DNA from: Salimicrobium flavidum
GTDB lineage: Bacteria; Bacillota; Bacilli; Bacillales; Halobacillaceae
Reading direction: 5' to 3'
Length of the DNA stretch: 61,678 nt
Assembly: GCF_900156645.1 (NCBI RefSeq)
Contig: NZ_FTOC01000011.1
Span: 1-61,678, forward strand
The translations under genes were made by a program, and so were the position numbers. Under the pieces are notes generated by a model, which saw only the letters and a list, made by a program, of their open reading frames with translations, was not told the DNA's origin and searched no databases. This document shows positions 51,401-60,643 of the stretch, in pieces (within the stretch, counting starts at the first letter, position 1; each line of letters begins with the position of its first letter).

Positions 51401-53215
51401 ATGACCCAGGACAAAACGATTCATTACGAAGAAGAAAAGAGTATAGAACTGCCTGTACACACACTTTGGGAACTTCTATCGGATACCAACCATCTCAATC
51501 ATTATATCGGTCTTTTTCCCGTGACATTCTCCCCTTTCCGTAAAGAAAATGGAACATTTTATCGAAAAGCCTATGCTAAGGCATTCGGGCTTATACCGGT
51601 CGAATGGAGGGAACAGACTTTTTCCTGGGTAAGAGATCAGTGGTATGAAGTAGAGAGGGTTTATGAGACGGGGCCTGTCGAACGAGTCGTCTGGCAGGTA
51701 CACACGGAAGAAATAGATGCGAAAAGGAGCATGCTGAAATTGAAGGGATTCTTCACCTACCGGAATATCCTCGGTCAAGTGATGCTTTCACGGGTCATTC
51801 TCCCCCAATTGAGGAAAACGTTCGATTATGCGACGACATTCGAGAGCAATCGCGAGCAGTCGATTCCCCGGCCACAGGCAACGAAGAAGATTGAAGCGGA
51901 CCAGGAACTTTTGGTAAATCGAACGGAGGAATTGAAGAAAGAAGAGGTTCAGTCGGATATGGTGGAGCAGCTCCAATCGGATATCCTTCATCTCGACAAT
52001 GAAGAGGTTAGCGCCATCCGTCCCTATCGCTGGGCGGAAACCTATGGCTGGAACCGCAGGGAAACAGTACAGCTTTATCTGTTGGCGACGAAAGCAGGTA
52101 TCCTCGAGCAGCACTGGAGTATGCTCTGCCCGAACTGTCGTGTACCTAAAGCTACCGTCTCCTCCATGAAAGACATTCCGAATCAGGTCCACTGTGATTT
52201 ATGCGGCTTGGATTATGATGTCGATTTCGATAGGCTGATCGAGATGCAGTTCCGCCCCCATGCCTCTATCCGGAAGGTCGAAGAGGAGATCTACTGTCTG
52301 AACGGGCCGATGAACGCTCCTCATATCATCGCTCAGTTCCGTATCTCCCCGGGCACTTCTGACGTGATGCTACCGTCTCCGGAATCGCCGGTGCGCTTCC
52401 GGGTGCTCGGACACAATTTCACGGCCGGTTACATGCGGGAAGTGACTAAGGAAAATGCGAGCATGACAGTGACTGGCGATAGTTTTGATGCAGAATTCTA
52501 CAATGCTGCAGACTCCCTTACTATCCATAACCACAACGAGGAAGAAATCGTCCTCGTCCTTGAGGAAACGGCTTGGGACGATGATGCACTGACAGCACGG
52601 GAACTGACCTCTCTGCAACTGTTCCGTGACCTGTTTGCGACGGAAGTGCTCTCCCCCGACCAGGAAATTCACGTCAGCAATATGACGATTCTTTTTACCG
52701 ATCTCAAAGCATCGACGACCATGTACGAGAAAGTCGGGGACGCACCCGCTTATGCCGATATCCGCAAACATTTCGATTTTATAAGGAAGTATGTCCAAAA
52801 GGCGGACGGGGCCATTGTCAAAACGATCGGTGATTCTGTCATGGCTGCTTTCACGAGAGAAACGGATGCTTTCCAGGCAGCCATGAACATCCAGGCTCAC
52901 ATCAATGTGTTACGCCAGGATGTCGAAGAGCCGCTCCGCATAAAAATCGGACTGCACAGCGGCCCGGTCATCGCAGTGAACGCCAACGACCTTCTCGACT
53001 ATTTCGGACGCACCGTGAACCTCGCTTCACGCATTGAACAGGAAAGCGACGGGGATGACGTAGTACTCTCTTCCGAACTGTTCGATTCCATTTCTATAGA
53101 TATGGAACCGTGGCAAGACAAGTGGGAAGTAGACAGAAATACCGCCACCCTCCATGGATTTGAAAACAACGTAGAAATTGTACATGTAAAACGAAAAGCG
53201 GAAACTTCCGTTTAG
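51401..53215 (+). CDS. Class III adenylate/guanylate cyclase with SRPBCC and zinc-ribbon domains
   Basis: This 604-residue protein has a START/SRPBCC-like N-terminus (1-150), a middle part with a zinc ribbon (C243, C246, C265, C268; CPNC and CDLC) resembling DUF5939, and a class III cyclase domain (about 425-590). The cyclase has both metal aspartates (D434 in LFTDLKAST, D478 in KTIGDSV), the adenine-selecting lysine K474 and D533, and N540/R544 in NLASR. It looks like an adenylate cyclase, unusual in Bacillaceae. The stop codon and last codons fall inside a REP-like repeat starting at 53193. Confidence 0.85.
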   Translation: MTQDKTIHYEEEKSIELPVHTLWELLSDTNHLNHYIGLFPVTFSPFRKENGTFYRKAYAKAFGLIPVEWREQTFSWVRDQWYEVERVYETGPVERVVWQVHTEEIDAKRSMLKLKGFFTYRNILGQVMLSRVILPQLRKTFDYATTFESNREQSIPRPQATKKIEADQELLVNRTEELKKEEVQSDMVEQLQSDILHLDNEEVSAIRPYRWAETYGWNRRETVQLYLLATKAGILEQHWSMLCPNCRVPKATVSSMKDIPNQVHCDLCGLDYDVDFDRLIEMQFRPHASIRKVEEEIYCLNGPMNAPHIIAQFRISPGTSDVMLPSPESPVRFRVLGHNFTAGYMREVTKENASMTVTGDSFDAEFYNAADSLTIHNHNEEEIVLVLEETAWDDDALTARELTSLQLFRDLFATEVLSPDQEIHVSNMTILFTDLKASTTMYEKVGDAPAYADIRKHFDFIRKYVQKADGAIVKTIGDSVMAAFTRETDAFQAAMNIQAHINVLRQDVEEPLRIKIGLHSGPVIAVNANDLLDYFGRTVNLASRIEQESDGDDVVLSSELFDSISIDMEPWQDKWEVDRNTATLHGFENNVEIVHVKRKAETSV

Positions 53216-53475
53216 AAGCACTGGCATAAGCAGGAAGCTTACTTTTTAGGTGGTCTTGCCTGAAAATAAGATTACTGCTTATGACATGAGCTTCTGGAAG
53301 TTGCAGCTAGACAAAAAAGCGGAAGCTCCCGTTTAGAAATACTGGCATAAGCAGAACGGTCAGATGGAAGGTGCCCTTCCCTTTCGCTGATCCGGACTGC
53401 TTATGACACGAATTTCTGGGAGCTGGAGCTAGACAAAAAAGCGGAAAAGCCCGTTTAGAAATACTGGCATAAGCA
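53193..53475 (+). repeat. REP-like hairpin repeats, family A (two copies plus part)
   Basis: Copies start with GAAAAGCGGAAAC (53193) and AAAAGCGGAAGCTCCCG (about 53318), each ending in GCTAGACAAAAA; a third starts near 53440. Inner arms such as GCATAAGCAG and CTGCTTATG repeat. Confidence 0.88.
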
Positions 53476-53480
53476 TACTG

Positions 53481-53530
53481 AAAAAGCCTCCTGTTGAGTA
53501 TGATTACGCATACTCAACAGGAGGCTTTTT
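53481..53530. terminator. Perfect 22-bp terminator after the cyclase/repeat cluster
   Basis: AAAAAGCCTCCTGTTGAG (from 53481) and its exact complement ending at 53530 form 22-bp arms around six bases; Ts on both sides suit both strands. Plausible end for both the cyclase operon and the opposing dehydrogenase. Confidence 0.9.
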
Positions 53531-53581
53531 TATACGAAATCTTTCTTGAATGTTCCCCCTCGAGAAGAAGGCATGCCGCGC

Positions 53582-54415
53582 TCAGGACTTCTTCCTTTCC
53601 CGCATAGCTTCGAACAGCCTCGTCGAAGCCAAAGCATTCAAAGGCAAAGAAACATCGTTGTTTATCCCTTCCTTATAAGCAGCAGTGAGATCTTTCTGCA
53701 GTATAGAAAGCGTAGCATCGGTTGTCCACTCGGATACAGTATCCCAGTTCCGGACGACCCAACTGTCTCCGGTACTCGCCTGAAGCAATTTCAATAATTC
53801 TTCCTGAGGCAGGTCGTATTTTTTCGCCAGCTCAAGACCTTCCGCCACAGCATTCACATTGATCCCCAACACCATGTTGTTGATCAGCTTGGCTGCCTGG
53901 CTGTTCCCTGGGTCTTCTCCGTAATAGAACGTTTCAGAACCGATGACGTCAAAAATCGGCTGGAGGGATTTTACGATTTTTTCAGGACCTGAAGTCATAA
54001 TCGACAAAGTACCGGACTCGGCTCCCGCTACACCTCCACTCAGACCTGCATCCACTATATTCATATCACTTTCTTCCCGTACTTTTTCACTTAATTGACG
54101 CATCGACTCAGGATCGAGGGTACTCATGACAATAATGGTCTTACCTGCCTGTTCCGCATCTGACAGGCCCCCGTCCCCGAAAATGATATCTATGTTCTGC
54201 TCATAGTTTCGGACCATGGATATGATCGCCTCATCCACTTTTTCGGCCATTTCCTTCATACTATAAACCATGGTGATGCCTTCTGCTTCCGCTTTCTCAT
54301 ACACACCTTGGAACGCATCGTAGCCGATGATTTCAAATCCGGCTTTTTTCAAAGTGATTGCCACCTGGAAACCCATTGCACCGAGACCTGCAACACCTAC
54401 CCTTTTGTTCATCAT
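53582..54415 (-). CDS. NAD(P)-dependent 3-hydroxyisobutyrate dehydrogenase-like protein
   Basis: This protein of about 277 residues is a beta-hydroxyacid dehydrogenase: GVAGLGAMGF (NAD binding, near residue 8), GAESGTLSIMTSG and GNSQAAKLINNM (K catalytic). The substrate may be 3-hydroxyisobutyrate, tartronate semialdehyde or a glyoxylate-type acid; unresolved. ATG 54415 or 54412 both follow AAGGAGG at good spacing. Monocistronic. Confidence 0.85.
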   Translation of the reverse strand: MMNKRVGVAGLGAMGFQVAITLKKAGFEIIGYDAFQGVYEKAEAEGITMVYSMKEMAEKVDEAIISMVRNYEQNIDIIFGDGGLSDAEQAGKTIIVMSTLDPESMRQLSEKVREESDMNIVDAGLSGGVAGAESGTLSIMTSGPEKIVKSLQPIFDVIGSETFYYGEDPGNSQAAKLINNMVLGINVNAVAEGLELAKKYDLPQEELLKLLQASTGDSWVVRNWDTVSEWTTDATLSILQKDLTAAYKEGINNDVSLPLNALASTRLFEAMRERKKS

Positions 54416-54523
54416 CTCCACCTCCTTTTTCCGGTATGTACCCGTAATGATACGTGTATAGTCACCCGGTTCCCATTCACAAGACGGGGGAGGAGAGTTT
54501 TTGAGCTGTCTCTTCCCACAAAA

Positions 54524-54554
54524 AAGACAGGAGACCGAAGTGGTGACCTGTCTT
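54524..54554 (-). terminator. Terminator of the patatin-like gene
   Basis: AAGACAGG (54524-54531) pairs with CCTGTCTT (54547-54554); it overlaps the gene's last codon. Confidence 0.75.
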
Positions 54555-55404
54555 ATCCTTTCAAAAATTCCTGCAGCGCTGATTCGCGTTCTCGCGCATC
54601 CGCCATCCCCCGTTGATAGAGAGAATTGAGCTTACCTTGATTCCGTTCCACACGACTGACACCCGGAGGGGAAGAGGGAGACACGACGAAAACGTTCCCC
54701 TTCCGTTCTTCCTCCCGGATATAGGAAAGCGTCTCATTGTACACTTTATGACGCTTATCCATCGCCTTCAGCAGCCCCGGATACTCCCGGTACTTTCTCC
54801 TCATATACCAGCCCACCGATTGCGGTTTTTTGAAGTAATCCCTGGTCTGGGTGAGGATGACTACGTTCTTCCTGTTGCCCTGGCGGATGGACTGCATAAT
54901 CGGAATAGGATCGGCGATTCCTCCATCCATGAGCATCCGGTCGGCAAAAGGCACGGCCGGTGCCACCATCGGCAGGGAACTCGACGCCCGCATGAGTGTC
55001 AGCATGTCATCGTTGTATTCTTTTTTATCGAAATAAAGCGCTTCTCCGGTGATACAGTCTGTAGTGCCGACGACGAATTCCTCCTCCGCTTTCTCGAATG
55101 TCTGATAATCAAAAGGTTCCAGACTATTCGGCAATGTATCAAATAGAAAATCCATCCCGAACAGCTGACGCTTTTGAATCAGGTTGCGAAGAGACAGGTA
55201 ATCGGGATGTTTCACATAGTCGACGAGGACGGCTCGGTTGCGGTCCAGCTGTCTGGAGACATATGAGGACCCGTTACAGGCCCCGGCTGAGACCCCGATG
55301 ACATAAGGGAGATAAATGCCCGTTTCCATCAAGTGACGCAACACCCCCGCTGTATAAATACCACGGCTCCCGCCACCTTCGAGTACTAATCCGGTCTGTT
55401 CCAT
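54553..55404 (-). CDS. Patatin-like phospholipase family protein
   Basis: This 283-residue protein shows the patatin serine-aspartate dyad: GGGSRG (10-15, oxyanion hole), GVSAG (nucleophile S39) and DGGIADPIP near residue 163. Such enzymes are acyl hydrolases acting on membrane lipids or storage polymers; in bacteria they are often of unknown substrate. ATG 55404 follows GGAGGAATAAT. Monocistronic. Confidence 0.87.
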   Translation of the reverse strand: MEQTGLVLEGGGSRGIYTAGVLRHLMETGIYLPYVIGVSAGACNGSSYVSRQLDRNRAVLVDYVKHPDYLSLRNLIQKRQLFGMDFLFDTLPNSLEPFDYQTFEKAEEEFVVGTTDCITGEALYFDKKEYNDDMLTLMRASSSLPMVAPAVPFADRMLMDGGIADPIPIMQSIRQGNRKNVVILTQTRDYFKKPQSVGWYMRRKYREYPGLLKAMDKRHKVYNETLSYIREEERKGNVFVVSPSSPPGVSRVERNQGKLNSLYQRGMADARERESALQEFLKG

Positions 55405-55463
55405 ATTATTCCTCCTGCTTCTTCTTTCATTCTACTCCTTTCCTTTTCTCTTTTTCAACTCTT

Positions 55464-57002
55464 TCACGATACTTCATGATTGCTCAGAGCCACCTGGTCC
55501 CGACCGTTATGCTTCGCCTCATACATCGCCTGATCCGCGCAGTGATACACTTTCTCGAACGCCTCTCCCGACCTGAACCTGTGAATGCCGACACTGACGG
55601 TGACATCTCCATCAATGGCGTCATTAATATTTCTGCTTTCTCTTTTCAGAGACTCCCGGAAACGATCCACTCGTTCTTTCACCTCATCCGGATTCCCGCT
55701 CATCAGTATCCCGAATTCTTCACCCCCGAGACGGGTCACTACTTCCCCTTCTTCCCGGAAATGTATTTGCAGCATCCGTGCCATATACGTAAGCATCTCA
55801 TCTCCGAGGACATGGCCGTACCGGTCATTGAACTTTTTGAAAAAATCGATATCCATAAGAACAAAAACCCGCTCCGCTCCACTTTCGATTTTTTTATATT
55901 CGTTCAGAAAAGCTATCCTGTTCATCAGACCCGTCAATGGGTCGAGGGAGGCCATGATTTCGAGTTTCTGTTCAATCTCCTTTTTATCCGTCACGTCTTT
56001 GAAAACGACGAGGAAAAGGGGGAGCGACTTCTCCTTCAGCCTGGTTACTGTAATATCATAATAGCGCTCCTTCCTTTCCGCAGAAAAAGCCGTGTCGACT
56101 CTCTGTTCCATAGCCCGTACGAACCCCGGGAAGTCTTCGAAAATCACTCTGGCCTCTCTGCGCAAAAGGTCTTTGGGATCCAACTCTTCGGCATTGCTAT
56201 GACCGGCGATATCACAAATCGCACGGTTCACCTCTACGATATACCCGCCATCATCAATAAGCATGATGCCTTCGGACATATTTTCGATCACCATCTGTCT
56301 GGACACCGGCCAAACGGTATTGAAGTCCCTGTTTTTGTTTATGATAATCAACAAAAGGGCCATCGAACCATAAGATAAAGCGAACAAAGCCGGAATCTCC
56401 AGACCTAATAATGGCAGGACTGTAATACTTAATAGCGGAAGCACCATGACCATCGCCGACAGCCCATGTGTCAGACGGTACTGTCTCGGAATGTCGAACA
56501 TGTTCCGGATCAGCAGGAATATCGTCAAAAGGGATATCACATAAGAATAGGAACCGAGAAAGGAACTGAGAGTCGAAGTCTCTACGGATACTTCGGTATA
56601 GTTCCACACCGTTTCCACGGAGATACTCTGCCTCATCCATCCATGGAAGGAATCCGTGAACAAAAGAGCAGCGTCAATGATGGAAGGTACAGCCAGTACC
56701 GCTACAAGGCGTATCGTTTTCCATCCCTCTTCTCTGTAAAGCTCCTTCGCGTATCCGAACAAGAGGAGCGGAACAAAAATGAGAGGGATCTGCTGCAGGT
56801 TCCGTAATGTAATCATGGTGGCCCTGTCGTTATTCAATAGTTCGAACACTGTCAAAATGATGAAAGCTCCCGTCAGGCCTGCTGCTAAAGCGAGAAAGCT
56901 TCTGAGCAGTTTGCGGGGAGGTTTCAGAAGTGCTGCAGATATGAACAGCGTACTTATACCGAGAATCATTAGGAGAAAGATGTAGGGATCGATATAGTTC
57001 AT
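55464..57002 (-). CDS. Diguanylate cyclase with seven-helix membrane sensor and PAS domain
   Basis: This protein of about 512 residues has a seven-helix N-terminal region (1-235, HK_9 type), a PAS domain (about 240-345) and a GGDEF domain written GGEEF, which synthesises c-di-GMP. The product-inhibition RxxD site, expected a few residues before GGEEF, is not intact (REEG with one extra residue), so feedback inhibition may be lost. I start at ATG 57002, preceded by GGAGGAACAGAGA, not at 57050. Confidence 0.88.
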   Translation of the reverse strand: MNYIDPYIFLLMILGISTLFISAALLKPPRKLLRSFLALAAGLTGAFIILTVFELLNNDRATMITLRNLQQIPLIFVPLLLFGYAKELYREEGWKTIRLVAVLAVPSIIDAALLFTDSFHGWMRQSISVETVWNYTEVSVETSTLSSFLGSYSYVISLLTIFLLIRNMFDIPRQYRLTHGLSAMVMVLPLLSITVLPLLGLEIPALFALSYGSMALLLIIINKNRDFNTVWPVSRQMVIENMSEGIMLIDDGGYIVEVNRAICDIAGHSNAEELDPKDLLRREARVIFEDFPGFVRAMEQRVDTAFSAERKERYYDITVTRLKEKSLPLFLVVFKDVTDKKEIEQKLEIMASLDPLTGLMNRIAFLNEYKKIESGAERVFVLMDIDFFKKFNDRYGHVLGDEMLTYMARMLQIHFREEGEVVTRLGGEEFGILMSGNPDEVKERVDRFRESLKRESRNINDAIDGDVTVSVGIHRFRSGEAFEKVYHCADQAMYEAKHNGRDQVALSNHEVS

Positions 57003-57143
57003 TCTCTGTTCCTCCGTTCTTTGTAGTCCTTTTATATCATAATACCACAAATCACCGAATAATTTGAATTTGAGAGGAAATTAAATCCGTAAAACAAAAA
57101 TTATGTACATTTTTTTGAGTACCCTATATAAAAATATAGAAAA

Positions 57144-57164
57144 AGAGCGGCGCAGGGCCGCTCT
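57144..57164 (-). terminator. Terminator of fbp
   Basis: AGAGCGGC (57144-57151) pairs with GCCGCTCT (57157-57164), As before it. Confidence 0.75.
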
Positions 57165-59095
57165 CATTTCATATATCTCGCCTTAAGTAAATAACGAAGA
57201 GTGTCGATCTGCCCCATGATTTCCGTACCTATATTCGTCTCTCTTACCATCTTTCTCTCGAGCTCTTTATCGACAAGGCGCCTTACGGACAGAACGTCTA
57301 TCCCGTCACTCAGCACTTCCTGTTTCGAGCTGAACTTCTGATGGGCGACCAGCTGCATCCCGAAGGAGTTGAAAAGCAGCGTATACCCGGCGATGCCCGT
57401 GGTAGACTGATAGGCTTTCGAGAAACCACCGTCGATGACGACCATCTTCCCGCCGGCCTTCACCGGATTCTCCCCTTCGATCTCCTTCACCGGCGTGTGT
57501 CCATTGATGATATGTCCCTGATCCGGATCAAGGTCGAAATCCTCAAGCATCTTGCGGCACACCTCTTCATTTTCACGCAGGTAGTAATACGGGTTCTTTT
57601 CTTCTTTATGGGTGGATTTATCTTTGATGAAATAACGTTCGAACGTCGTCATTTCACGTTTCCCGAAAAGCGACGAGTATTCGCCGGTCCACAGGTACCA
57701 CACCATATCCGTCGCAAGATCATCCGTTTTGCCGGGGTTGGCGAAACTGTACCTCAGTTTCTCCTCGAAAAGATCGAGCAGTTCGCGACCTCCATATGTC
57801 TCCTCCTCGATCGTCATCGTTTCCATATTTCCGTCTTTATCAAGCGGAATACAACCGTGGATGAGGAGATTCCCATTGTATTTCAGGTACAGGTTCCCTT
57901 TTTTCATGAGAAACTTCATATGCCGGGTCAGCTTCTCCGAGTGCTGCACGGAAAACAGAAGCTTATCGATCACCTGCTGTTCTTCTTCTAGTAGTCGGTC
58001 CGGCTCTTCCGGATCGATCGTCTGGAAACACCCCTGCTCGATAGGGTGGGTCTCTCCTTTGATCGTCACTTCCTGCTTCTCATAGTCCACTTTTTCAAGA
58101 AGCAGCCGGCCTTCCATGTTGAAGCAGGAGCGACGCTTGATGATCGGACTTTCCAATTTGAACTGGATCATCGCTATCGCCTGGTGGATCTTCGTGATCT
58201 GCAGCTGTTCTTTTTCGGTCAGGCGCTCATCCCCCTGCAACTTCGGTCGAAACGCCGGATTGTCTTCATAATACTTCTCCGCAAGGTTCAGGAGCGGGCG
58301 CAGATTGATACCATAGGCGTCTTCGATGATGTCGAGATTCGCATAACGCGCACATATCCGCAAAATATTCGCAAGACACACCTTCGATCCCGAATACGCA
58401 CCGAGCCACAGCACATCGTGGTTCCCCCACTGGATATCCAGGGAATGATAATCAATGAGCGTATCCATGATTTTATCCGGTTCCGGACCCCGGTCATAGA
58501 TATCCCCGACGACGTGGAGATGATCGACGACAAGCCGCTGGATCGTGTAGGCGAGTCCGGCGATGAGCTTGTCCGCCTGGCGCAGAGAGATAATCTGTTC
58601 CGTGATGCTGGAGTAATAATCGGTCTTATTCGTATATTTATCGGTTTTGTACAGTAGCTCTTCAATGATGAAGACGAACTGCGACGGCAGAGCTTTCCTC
58701 AACTTCGAACGTGTATATTTCGAAGAAGCGTACGGAATCAGGCGGATCATACGCTCAATGACCGCCTTGTACCACTCATTAAGCTCTTCATCACTTGTAA
58801 AATTGCTCTTGATCAACCGCAGTTTCTCTTCCGGGTAATAGACGAGCGTCGCGAATTCACTGATTTCCTGCTCACTCAGTTCACCTGTGAAAATATCCCT
58901 GATTTTCTCCTTCACCTTACCGGAGCCATTCCTTAATACATGCTGGAAGGCCTGATACTCTCCGTGCAAATCGCTCACAAAGTGTTCCGTTCCTTTAGGC
59001 AGGTTCAGAATCGCTTCCAGGTTGATGATTTCGGTCACCACTTTTTCTTCGCTATCGTATTTCTCGGCAAGTAAATCCAAGTATTTTTTATTCAC
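57164..59095 (-). CDS. fbp: Fructose-1,6-bisphosphatase class III
   Basis: This 643-residue enzyme is the Firmicute class III FBPase: the calcineurin-like [25 protein letters not shown] and [10 protein letters not shown] metal motifs are complete. It catalyses the last dedicated step of gluconeogenesis, dephosphorylating fructose 1,6-bisphosphate. It starts at GTG 59095, fourteen bases after GGGAGG. Length is standard. Confidence 0.95.
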   Translation of the reverse strand: MNKKYLDLLAEKYDSEEKVVTEIINLEAILNLPKGTEHFVSDLHGEYQAFQHVLRNGSGKVKEKIRDIFTGELSEQEISEFATLVYYPEEKLRLIKSNFTSDEELNEWYKAVIERMIRLIPYASSKYTRSKLRKALPSQFVFIIEELLYKTDKYTNKTDYYSSITEQIISLRQADKLIAGLAYTIQRLVVDHLHVVGDIYDRGPEPDKIMDTLIDYHSLDIQWGNHDVLWLGAYSGSKVCLANILRICARYANLDIIEDAYGINLRPLLNLAEKYYEDNPAFRPKLQGDERLTEKEQLQITKIHQAIAMIQFKLESPIIKRRSCFNMEGRLLLEKVDYEKQEVTIKGETHPIEQGCFQTIDPEEPDRLLEEEQQVIDKLLFSVQHSEKLTRHMKFLMKKGNLYLKYNGNLLIHGCIPLDKDGNMETMTIEEETYGGRELLDLFEEKLRYSFANPGKTDDLATDMVWYLWTGEYSSLFGKREMTTFERYFIKDKSTHKEEKNPYYYLRENEEVCRKMLEDFDLDPDQGHIINGHTPVKEIEGENPVKAGGKMVVIDGGFSKAYQSTTGIAGYTLLFNSFGMQLVAHQKFSSKQEVLSDGIDVLSVRRLVDKELERKMVRETNIGTEIMGQIDTLRYLLKARYMK

Positions 59096-59224
59096 GTGTC
59101 CGCCCTCCCCAGTATGTGTACATTTATTTCGATTAGTATAACATAAATAAACATTATAGTGACATAATCTAACAGAAGAAAAGCTGATTTATTTTTCAAA
59201 GGTGAACGTAATTTCCCATTTAAA

Positions 59225-59238
59225 GGAAAGCGCATTCA
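59225..59238. promoter_or_regulatory. Possible cre site between fbp and ykvI-like genes
   Basis: GGAAAGCGCATTCA fits about 12 of 14 cre positions; CcpA repression of either neighbour is possible. Confidence 0.35.
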
Positions 59239-59283
59239 TGGTAAAGTTAAGAATAGTTTGCTGTACATAAGGGGAGTTTTTGG

Positions 59284-60381
59284 ATGAAAAGAGTACTACG
59301 AATCGCCAGTGCATTTATCGGTATCATCGTCGGAGCGGGCTTCGCTTCGGGACAGGAAATCCTGCAGTATTTCACGAGTTACGGTTACGCAGGGACCATC
59401 GGAGCCATCATCGCCACCGCCATTTTCGCCTATATGGGGATGATGCTCACGAAACTCGGCACCAGAATGAAGGCGACGTCGCACAAAGAAGCGATCTACC
59501 GGGTAAGCGGTAAAAAACTCGGTATCATCGTCGATTACGTCATCATCTTCACCCTGTTCGGCGTCGGGGTCGTCATGATCGCCGGAGCCGGATCGATTCC
59601 GAGTCAGCAGTTCGGTCTTCCATCGGTATTCGGAACGATTCTGATGAGTGTTCTCGTCGTCGCGACGATTCTCATGAATGTGGAGAAAGTGATCAACGTC
59701 ATCGGAAGTATTACCCCGTTCCTGATTGCGACCGTGCTTCTCATCGCTGCCTATAGCGTAGCCACAATGAATGTGTCCTTCGGAGAGCTCGATGCCACTG
59801 CAAAAGCGCAGGATTCCGTCGTAAATGGCTCCTTCCTGTTTTTACCGGGATGGCTGTTATCTGCGTTAAACTACGTCTCGTTCAACATCGCTGTCGGAGC
59901 GTCGATGGCCCTGTTAATGGGAGGAAATGAAAAAGATGAACGTATCTCCTCCATCGGTGGACTGCTTGGCGGACTGTCGCTCGGACTTATGATCGTGCTC
60001 AGCCACCTGGCAATCTTCTCTCAGGTGGAGACGGTCGCAAATGTGGACATGCCGATGTTGAAACTCGTCAGTGATATTTCCCCTGGTCTTGGACTTCTTT
60101 TCTCTCTTGTCCTTTTCGGGATGGTGTTTAACACAGCGATCAGCATGTTCTTCTCGCTCGCAGCACGGTTTACGACTGTCGGGACGAAAGAGCATAAACA
60201 GTTCGTCTTCATCGTAGGAGCGGTGGCACTCGGCCTCAGTTTCGTCGGATTCACCGACCTCGTCTCTATTTTCTATCCACTGATCGGATGCCTCGGGTTG
60301 TTTCTGATTGCTGCCCTGATTACTGCTCCGTTCCGGCTTAAGAAAGAACAAGCGAAAGCAAGTAAACAACGATCTGCATAA
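59284..60381 (+). CDS. YkvI family membrane protein
   Basis: This 365-residue protein has about ten hydrophobic helices and the YkvI start GIIVGAGFASGQEILQYFT, plus GWLLSALNYVSFNI. YkvI proteins belong to the APC-type transporter superfamily and are uncharacterised; amino-acid or ion transport is likely. ATG 59284 follows GGGGAGTTTTTGG. Single gene with its own terminator. Confidence 0.88.
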   Translation: MKRVLRIASAFIGIIVGAGFASGQEILQYFTSYGYAGTIGAIIATAIFAYMGMMLTKLGTRMKATSHKEAIYRVSGKKLGIIVDYVIIFTLFGVGVVMIAGAGSIPSQQFGLPSVFGTILMSVLVVATILMNVEKVINVIGSITPFLIATVLLIAAYSVATMNVSFGELDATAKAQDSVVNGSFLFLPGWLLSALNYVSFNIAVGASMALLMGGNEKDERISSIGGLLGGLSLGLMIVLSHLAIFSQVETVANVDMPMLKLVSDISPGLGLLFSLVLFGMVFNTAISMFFSLAARFTTVGTKEHKQFVFIVGAVALGLSFVGFTDLVSIFYPLIGCLGLFLIAALITAPFRLKKEQAKASKQRSA

Positions 60382-60388
60382 TATCAAT

Positions 60389-60430
60389 AAATCCCTGCCT
60401 GTCTCCTACATTCGGACCACGCAGGGATTT
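60389..60430 (+). terminator. Terminator of the YkvI gene
   Basis: AAATCCCTGC (60389-60398) pairs with GCAGGGATTT (60421-60430), then Ts. Confidence 0.8.
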
Positions 60431-60466
60431 TTATATGAATCTGTTTCGCGGTAACCCCACATCTAG

Positions 60467-60643
60467 CTATCCCGACTCCTTCATCGCTTTCTTCACCCGT
60501 TCTTTCGGCTCCCAGCAATTGAACTGATATTCCGGTTTCGTATCAAACCCGAGCCTTTCGCAATAGATACGCTTCCGTCGATTCTCCTGGACTTCGATCC
60601 GGAAATGCTTACATGTAGCACAGCAATGATAGCGATTATTCAT
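60467..60643 (-). CDS. Small Cys-rich, probably zinc-binding protein
   Basis: This 58-residue protein has cysteines in HCCATCKHF (about 6-14), YCERLGF and NCWEP, spaced like a treble-clef zinc knuckle, and many basic residues. Its start overlaps the end of the cobalamin-binding-type gene by 8 bp; GGTGGG precedes the ATG. It resembles short unnamed Bacillus zinc proteins of unknown role. Co-translation with its neighbour suggests a linked function. Confidence 0.65.
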   Translation of the reverse strand: MNNRYHCCATCKHFRIEVQENRRKRIYCERLGFDTKPEYQFNCWEPKERVKKAMKESG

